Assembly: GCA_018343915.1 (NCBI GenBank)
Contig: JABRWF010000006.1
Span: forward strand, 2,728,001-2,792,000
From: Agroathelia rolfsii
Taxonomy: Eukaryota > Basidiomycota > Agaricomycetes > Amylocorticiales > Amylocorticiaceae
Direction of reading: 5' to 3'
DNA: 64,000 nt
The translations under genes were made by a program, and so were the position numbers. Of this stretch, positions 58,914-64,000 are shown in pieces; position 1 is the first letter of the stretch, and every line of letters begins with the position of its first letter. The notes below the pieces were generated by a model. It saw only the letters and a list, made by a program, of their open reading frames with translations, did no database searches and had not been told where the DNA came from.

Positions 58914-60141
58914 ATGTCCAACACCGAGCCCATCCAGTCTGCTGCACTAACAACACGCAGGGAGTCGTATTATCTCTTTGGATTTCCCATTAGGCATTCT
59001 GCCTCACCAGCACTGCATAATGCCCTCTTCACCTCCTTAGGCTTACCGCGCACATATACACTCCGTTCCGTCACTAGGGTGGGACCATCGATGATCAAAC
59101 TATGCCGCGCGACTGACTTTGGCGGGGCCAGCGTGACAATGCCCATCAAGGTTGCCGTGGTGGATCATCTCGACCGGCTGACGAGCGAGGCGATAGCTAT
59201 TGGCGCCGTAAACACAATTGTTCCGGAGTCAAAAGTGGATGGTACAGTGGAGCTAGTGGGAACCAACACGTTCGTGCCTATTTCTTTCCTGAATCCAAAA
59301 GCCTCTGAAAGATATCTGGCCTGACGCATTATCTTCATAATTAAGGGATTGGCTTGGCGTACGCAATGCAATCTTATCAGGAGTTCTTGCGCAACAGGAA
59401 TCCAACACAAATACGCTCATAGATCGATATGGACTTGCATTTTCCCCACATAGTGTTGCTGCTCTTATCATCGGAGGAGGAGGAACATGTCGCGCTGCCG
59501 TATATGCACTCGCCAGTCTTGCCTGCTCGCCAATCTACATTCTCAATCGTGATGCTCGAGAAGTGGCAGAGGTCGTAGAACAATTCCCTGATATCAACCT
59601 CATAGAACTTCGTGACAGGAGAGACATCAAAAAGAACAGACTACAAATTCGAGTAGTCGTGGGTTGTATCCCAGCCATTGAGCCTGTCACAATCGCGGAA
59701 AAGAGAGTCTGGGGCGTTGTTCATGAGATCTTGTCCAGCAGCGATACGGCTGGGATCGCCCCATCTGGGACGCGAAATAAGTCTCATGTCATTCTCAACC
59801 CACCCGCACGCAGAGTATTGCTGGATATGTGCTATAAACCACGATTCACACCTTTCATGCACTTGGCAGAGGAACACGGATGGGTGGTCATTTCGGGTAT
59901 TGAAGCCATGCTGGAGCAAGGATTTGCCCAGAGTAGAATGTGGCTGGCAAAATCATCAAGTAGGGCGGTTGGCAGCGGTAGCGGGAGAATAATTAATAAC
60001 AGGGTAGTGGGCCGTATACCAGCAGAGGTGGAAGATAAGGCGAGGAGGTTGATCAGGAGCATGGAAGATATCATTCCTACGGGAAAGGAAGTTCCTGGTG
60101 ACGACAATGCAGGAATAACCATGCTCAGTTCAAAATTGTAG
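58914..60141 (+). CDS. Quinate/shikimate 5-dehydrogenase
   Basis: Exons 58914-59269 and 59346-60141 (donor GTTCGT, acceptor ATTAAG), 383 residues. It should interconvert quinate or shikimate with the 3-dehydro acid using NAD(P). Substrate-domain motifs: FGFPIRHSASPALHN (Ser29/Ser31 and the H-N pair), GGASVTMPIK with catalytic Lys79, AIGAVNTIV, and GTNTDWLGV with catalytic Asp120, completed across the intron. The cofactor domain has LIIGGGGTCRAAVYAL (G-x-G-G-T-x-R-A) followed by ILNRDARE. The C-terminus has SGIEAMLEQGFAQSRMW, the closing helix of the family. It is a stand-alone enzyme, not part of an AROM pentafunctional protein, and longer than bacterial AroE (about 270), as in fungal catabolic quinate dehydrogenases. 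With the divergent permease, a catabolic role is favoured. Start: first ATG placing the F-G-x-P-I motif near residue 24. Confidence 0.88.
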
Positions 60142-60462
60142 TAAAATATTTACACAGCACTCAAATTGATAAAGAAGTTTAAACGATTGCGTATATCTCA
60201 CTGATTGCTGATGAGAGCAAGAAGAGAAGTCGTGATTACATCGGAGTCTGAAGTCCGCGCGTGCTCTGCACTTACGCGTCACTTGCGCGTCCATCGAAGG
60301 CGACTGCATCTTACTACTATAGCTCCTTGTCTTGTGTTCTCCCAGTCATCGTTTTCCCCAAAGACTACTTCATTTATTCAACGCACCTGCAGTTTGTATT
60401 CTGGACATCCACAATTCTCATACTCGAAACTTGCTGTTTTCCTTGCCTGAAATCTGCCCAAG
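60142..60462. other. Promoter region of RPN10
   Basis: 321 bp between the dehydrogenase stop and the RPN10 start. The half nearest RPN10 is C/T-rich. No specific motif is claimed. Confidence 0.45.
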
Positions 60463-61781
60463 ATGCCGCTCGAAGCGACGATGATGATTATTGACAACTC
60501 AGACTATATGCTCAACGGAGATTACCAGCCTACGCGTTTTGAGGCTCAGTCTGATGCTGTCAATACAATCTTTCAAACCAAGACCGACTCTAATCCGGAA
60601 AACACTGTTGGTTTAATGACAATGGCAGGCAAAGGGTATGTTCTGAAATGCACTTCATAGCGCCCTTACAGTACAAGGTGCCTCTGTGAGCAGCAGAAAT
60701 GTGCTCATTCACTACATTGCTCTACTCAGGCCAGAAGTACTCGTCACACATTCCAAGGACCTTGGCCAAATCCTCTCGGCTCTGCATAGATCGAGATCAA
60801 TGATCGGCGGTGCAAGCGATTTGTCGAGGGCCATTTCCATCGCGCAGCTCGCGCTCAAGCACCGAGAGAATAAGAATCAGCGCCAGCGTATCATCGTATT
60901 TGTTGCGTCTCCACTTGATCAAGATGAAAAGTCGATGGTGAAGCTAGCCAAGAAGCTGAAAAAGAATAACGTGGCTGTAGATGTAATTACATTTGGCGAT
61001 GGGCTTGAGGAAGACGAACCGGGCACGAGTGTGTTGAAAACATTCATCGAGAACGTTTCAAGTGGCGATAACTCGTAAGTAGTAAACACCTTCGGAATAT
61101 CGGAATCCTTGACGTATGATGGCCGCTTACCCTATACAGGCATATAATTTCCGTGCCCCCTGGCTCGCTTCTCCTCTCGGACGTCATCATAAGCTCGCCA
61201 ATATTAGCGGAAGACAGGGGTATCCCCGAAGGCATTCCAGGAGGCGTGGGTGGCGAGGGCGCTTCTGGCTCTGGTGCCGGTGCTGGAGATGGTTTTGAGT
61301 TTGGTGTTGACCCCAGTCTTGACCCGGAACTAGCAATGGTAGTGCATCAATTAATTATTCATCTTCTTGATTTTTCTGTGCTTCCTATTATTCCCATTTG
61401 ATTTTCTGACAATTCATCTTTCAGGCTTTGCGTATGTCGATGGAAGAAGAGGCGGCCAGACAAGCTGCTGCCCAGCGCGCACAACAACAAGCAGATTCCT
61501 CAGCTGGTGCCCCTGCTCAACCAACTACGAGTGCAGGTGCAGCGGCAGCTGTGGCTCCAGCTTCTGAAGAAGAAGACGAAGACGAGGAGCTCCAACGTGC
61601 TTTAGCTTTATCACGCGGTGAAGGGGGAGAGGATGTGGAAATGGAAGGTGAAGAAGGTGAAGAAGATGAAGAGTTGATGGATGACGAAGAGGAAGATGAG
61701 GAGGCGGAGATTGCAAGAGCAATCGCAATGAGCATGGAGGATCAGAGTAGCAATGATAAGAACAAAACGGAGAAGAAGTAA
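60463..61781 (+). CDS. RPN10: 26S proteasome regulatory subunit Rpn10
   Basis: Exons: 60463-60635, 60730-61074, 61140-61338, 61425-61781; 357 residues. Rpn10 is a ubiquitin receptor of the 19S particle that contacts both lid and base. The first 190 residues are a von Willebrand A domain: [22 protein letters not shown] at the start is split by length here to its core [11 protein letters not shown], followed by [35 protein letters not shown] and RIIVFVASP. Then come up to three ubiquitin-interacting motifs: [18 protein letters not shown] (about residues 233-250, across the last intron), [14 protein letters not shown] and [15 protein letters not shown] near the C-terminus, each with the acidic patch, Ala and Ser. 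An Ala/Gln/Pro linker and long Glu/Asp runs separate them. Yeast Rpn10 has one such motif and mammals two, so three is notable but seen in other fungi and plants. Confidence 0.95.
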
Positions 61782-62194
61782 TCTTTTTGTTTAGCAACTC
61801 TTGTATCTTTTACTTGCACTTGTAATCTTACGTACATTTTCAATCGAGATTTTCCATTTGAGTCGTCGGCACGTGCCATGTTTAAAGCGTGATGTCGAGT
61901 ATTAGATGTAACTTCTAAATCAAGAGTACTATCGAGGTGCACAGAAAGTGCTGTGATTGTTTACCGGTTTACCAATTGGGTATTACATGTGCACGACCTG
62001 TCAAAGTTGTCATATTCGTCATACTCATCTCCGTTTATCATGTCGGACCGCGTACGCGTCATATGCGGCACGCGAGTCGTATATGTATGCGCGAGTCGAC
62101 CAGCTCTCATAACACAAAACAACGCGTTTCTTGCCATTCGAATCATCACCACCACCATCTATAGTTACTTTTATCGACGACTAAGACGACAACC
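61782..62194. other. Intergenic sequence between RPN10 and the SDR gene
   Basis: 413 bp: RPN10 3' flank and the promoter of the following plus-strand gene. A CAC/CAT-rich tract lies just before the ATG (about 62140-62160). No other signal. Confidence 0.5.
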
Positions 62195-63677
62195 ATGGGC
62201 GTTACACACTCTATGCTAAGCCAGGTATTTCCTCCTACGTCGCATTTTAGCGTCAATGATATTCCCGACCTATCCGGCAAAGTCATCATCGTAACCGGAG
62301 GGTATGCCGGTATTGGCTTCTGGACGTCGAAGGTTGGCCCTGACTTCCATTCCCTGCTAATGCACACCTCTTGATCACAAAAGCTCTATTAGGCTCTCCT
62401 TGAACATAATGCCAAAGTTTACCTTGCTGGACGCGACGCCGCAAAAGCTGAAAAGGCAATTGCCGACCTCAAACGAGAGACCGGCGGCAAGGAGGCACTA
62501 TTTCTCAAAGTCGACCTGGCAGAATTGAAGTCTGTTAAGGCTGCTGGTCAAGAGTTTTTGAGGTGGGTCCCGTTTAGCTATTGCTTTATACATGCGTTAA
62601 ATATGCTGCAACACAGTAAAGAAACTCGACTGGACGTCATCATTAACAATGGGTAATTTACATGTCTATGTAAGACATTCATGAGCAAACTGAAATTCAT
62701 TATTTAGCGGTGTCATGAAGCCACCCATTGAGAAAGTAACGGCTGATGGTTACGACCTTCAGTGGGGTACTAACGTTCTCGGTACGCGCATATATCCAGA
62801 AACTAGCTCTCAGAAACTAACCACATCCTCTAGGGCACTTTTACTTGACACGACTTCTCTTGCCCCTTTTGATTGAGACTGCAAAGACGAACCCCGATGG
62901 AAAAGCAAGGATTGTCAACTTGTCCTCTTCAGCGGCGTATTTAGGAACACGTGAGTTTCTCTTCGAGCGCAAGTCAGTAATTGTCTAATTTCTCCATAAC
63001 AGTGCGCTTTGAGACTTTCAAAGACGGACCAAAGCGCAAAAAGAGAGCCTCTTGGGATCTCTATAACCAGAGCAAATTGGTACGTGTCATAGTTGACCAT
63101 TCTGGCAGCAGTCAAGCTTTTCATTAGGCTCTGGTGCTGATATAGCCTCACTGACCAGGGAAACGTCATTGTTGCTGATGAGTTACACAAGCGGTACAGC
63201 TCACAGGGAATTGTATCGACGTCCGTGAACCCAGGTACTTGTTACACTCAAATCCAAACTACCAAGCTAGCCTTTCTCACTTGATTTAATTTTGTAGGAA
63301 ACATTCGTAGCGAACTCCAACGACATCTGAGCGGTCTGGAGGCTGCTGTTATTGTGAGCCCTTTCTTTCATATACATAACTGAGCAAAAAAATAAACACC
63401 GCCCGCAACACAGAACAGGATAGTTTATGATACCCCTTACGGTGCCCTTACATCTCTTTGGGCTGCTACATCCCCTGAGACAGCCAACTTAGGAGGCGAG
63501 GTATGTCTCACTAACGTAAAACTTCTTGAGACGATCCTCAACTCATCATTTTTGTTATAGTTCCTTGTGCCCTGGGCCCGTCAAGGGCGCCTCTGGAAAT
63601 CAGCACGGGACCCTGTCCAGGCTCAGGAGGTTTGGACATGGCTGGAAGAACAGGTTCAAACCTTTGAATCCAGCTAA
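62195..63677 (+). CDS. Short-chain dehydrogenase/reductase (SDR)
   Basis: Ten exons: 62195-62332, 62393-62562, 62617-62652, 62708-62781, 62834-62950, 63003-63079, 63159-63234, 63298-63353, 63414-63500, 63561-63677; 315 residues, matching the retinol dehydrogenase-like fungal SDRs. Motifs: cofactor loop TGGYAGIG (34-41), AGRD after the second strand (Arg favours NADP), [16 protein letters not shown] in place of the usual [12 protein letters not shown] with the catalytic Ser, YNQSK with Tyr199 and Lys203, and NPG after the next strand. The late stretch [11 protein letters not shown] is shared with WW-domain oxidoreductase-like SDRs. Substrate cannot be read; acyl, retinoid-like or xenobiotic carbonyls are possible. 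Cytosolic by appearance; no signal peptide. No obvious pathway partner beside it. Confidence 0.92.
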
Positions 63678-64000
63678 GCTAGTACGTAAGGCTCTAAAAT
63701 AATACCTTCAAATTTATACCACATATGCGATTGTTATTTCTTTGTTGTAGGTACAATATGAATGGACTGAAGAACTTGAACATGTTAGTGACTGGTACAT
63801 GAATACAGATAACACATGTATGAATTGGAGGGGAAAAAACAAGTGTATCTCGTATGTATGATTTTATTTGTTTTCCTGATAAAAACTCAACCGGTCAATG
63901 ACCAGTAACGGCTCGAGTTATCTGCCCCGTGCCAATGGTAAGATGATGTCTTAGCTAATCATGCGGACGATGTCATCCGGAAGCTTTTGATGTCATGGCA
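63678..64000. other. 3' flank of the SDR gene to window end
   Basis: AT-rich sequence with no coding or structural signal that I can support. Confidence 0.5.

Noticed and set aside
1..64000. CRISPR arrays, tRNA or rRNA genes
   Set aside because: No regularly spaced repeats, cloverleaf-type sequence with a GGTTCGAATCC-like arm, or rRNA-like segment was noticed on reading; a covariance-model scan would be decisive for tRNAs.

Overview
The window is nuclear DNA from a filamentous fungus, most likely an agaricomycete basidiomycete. Genes are broken by many short GT-AG introns of about 45-120 bp with CTNAC-like branch sites, very short exons occur, and several families (paired P450s with a FGPANCVG-type heme loop, a DUF6606/DUF3638/DUF3645 giant protein, WSC proteins) are typical of such genomes. 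Exon models below were joined by hand from splice signals and reading-frame continuity. No rRNA, tRNA or CRISPR array was seen.

Layout. 1-1573: decayed Ty1/copia-type gag fragment in AT-rich, repeat-bearing DNA. 1574-2841 (-): unknown protein with a duplicated motif. 3653-7989 (-): large low-complexity protein 'A' of unknown function. 8794-19152 (+): a 9-exon, about 3,292-residue DUF6606/DUF3638/DUF3645 protein. 20512-21856 (+): mitochondrial malate dehydrogenase with a 6-bp exon. 22354-22811: long near-perfect inverted repeat inside a roughly 3.7 kb gene-poor stretch. 25613-25976 (+): tiny secreted protein. 26741-27418 (-): Rsa3-like ribosome assembly factor. 28032-30181 and 31322-33512 (-): tandem P450 genes with identical exon lengths in all ten exons. 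34643-40299 (-): large protein 'B', a paralogue of A. 40644-41491 (+): FAR-17a/AIG1-like membrane hydrolase. 43912-46128 (+): sugar transporter. 47325-50031 (-): secreted alpha/beta hydrolase fused to two WSC domains. 52765-60141: Zn2Cys6 regulator, quinate-permease-like transporter and quinate/shikimate dehydrogenase, the last two divergent from one 610-bp region. 60463-61781 (+): proteasome ubiquitin receptor Rpn10. 62195-63677 (+): short-chain dehydrogenase.

The clearest functional grouping is the regulator/permease/dehydrogenase trio, which reads as a small quinate (or shikimate) uptake and oxidation cluster. The most interesting unknowns are the A/B paralogue pair, which share ordered motif blocks, intron positions and a TCACGTGA palindrome in their upstream regions, and the giant DUF3638 protein with its GEGKTS nucleotide-binding signature. 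Housekeeping genes (MDH, RPN10, RSA3) are interleaved with accessory genes (P450s, transporters, hydrolase) separated by long intergenic gaps without recognisable genes.
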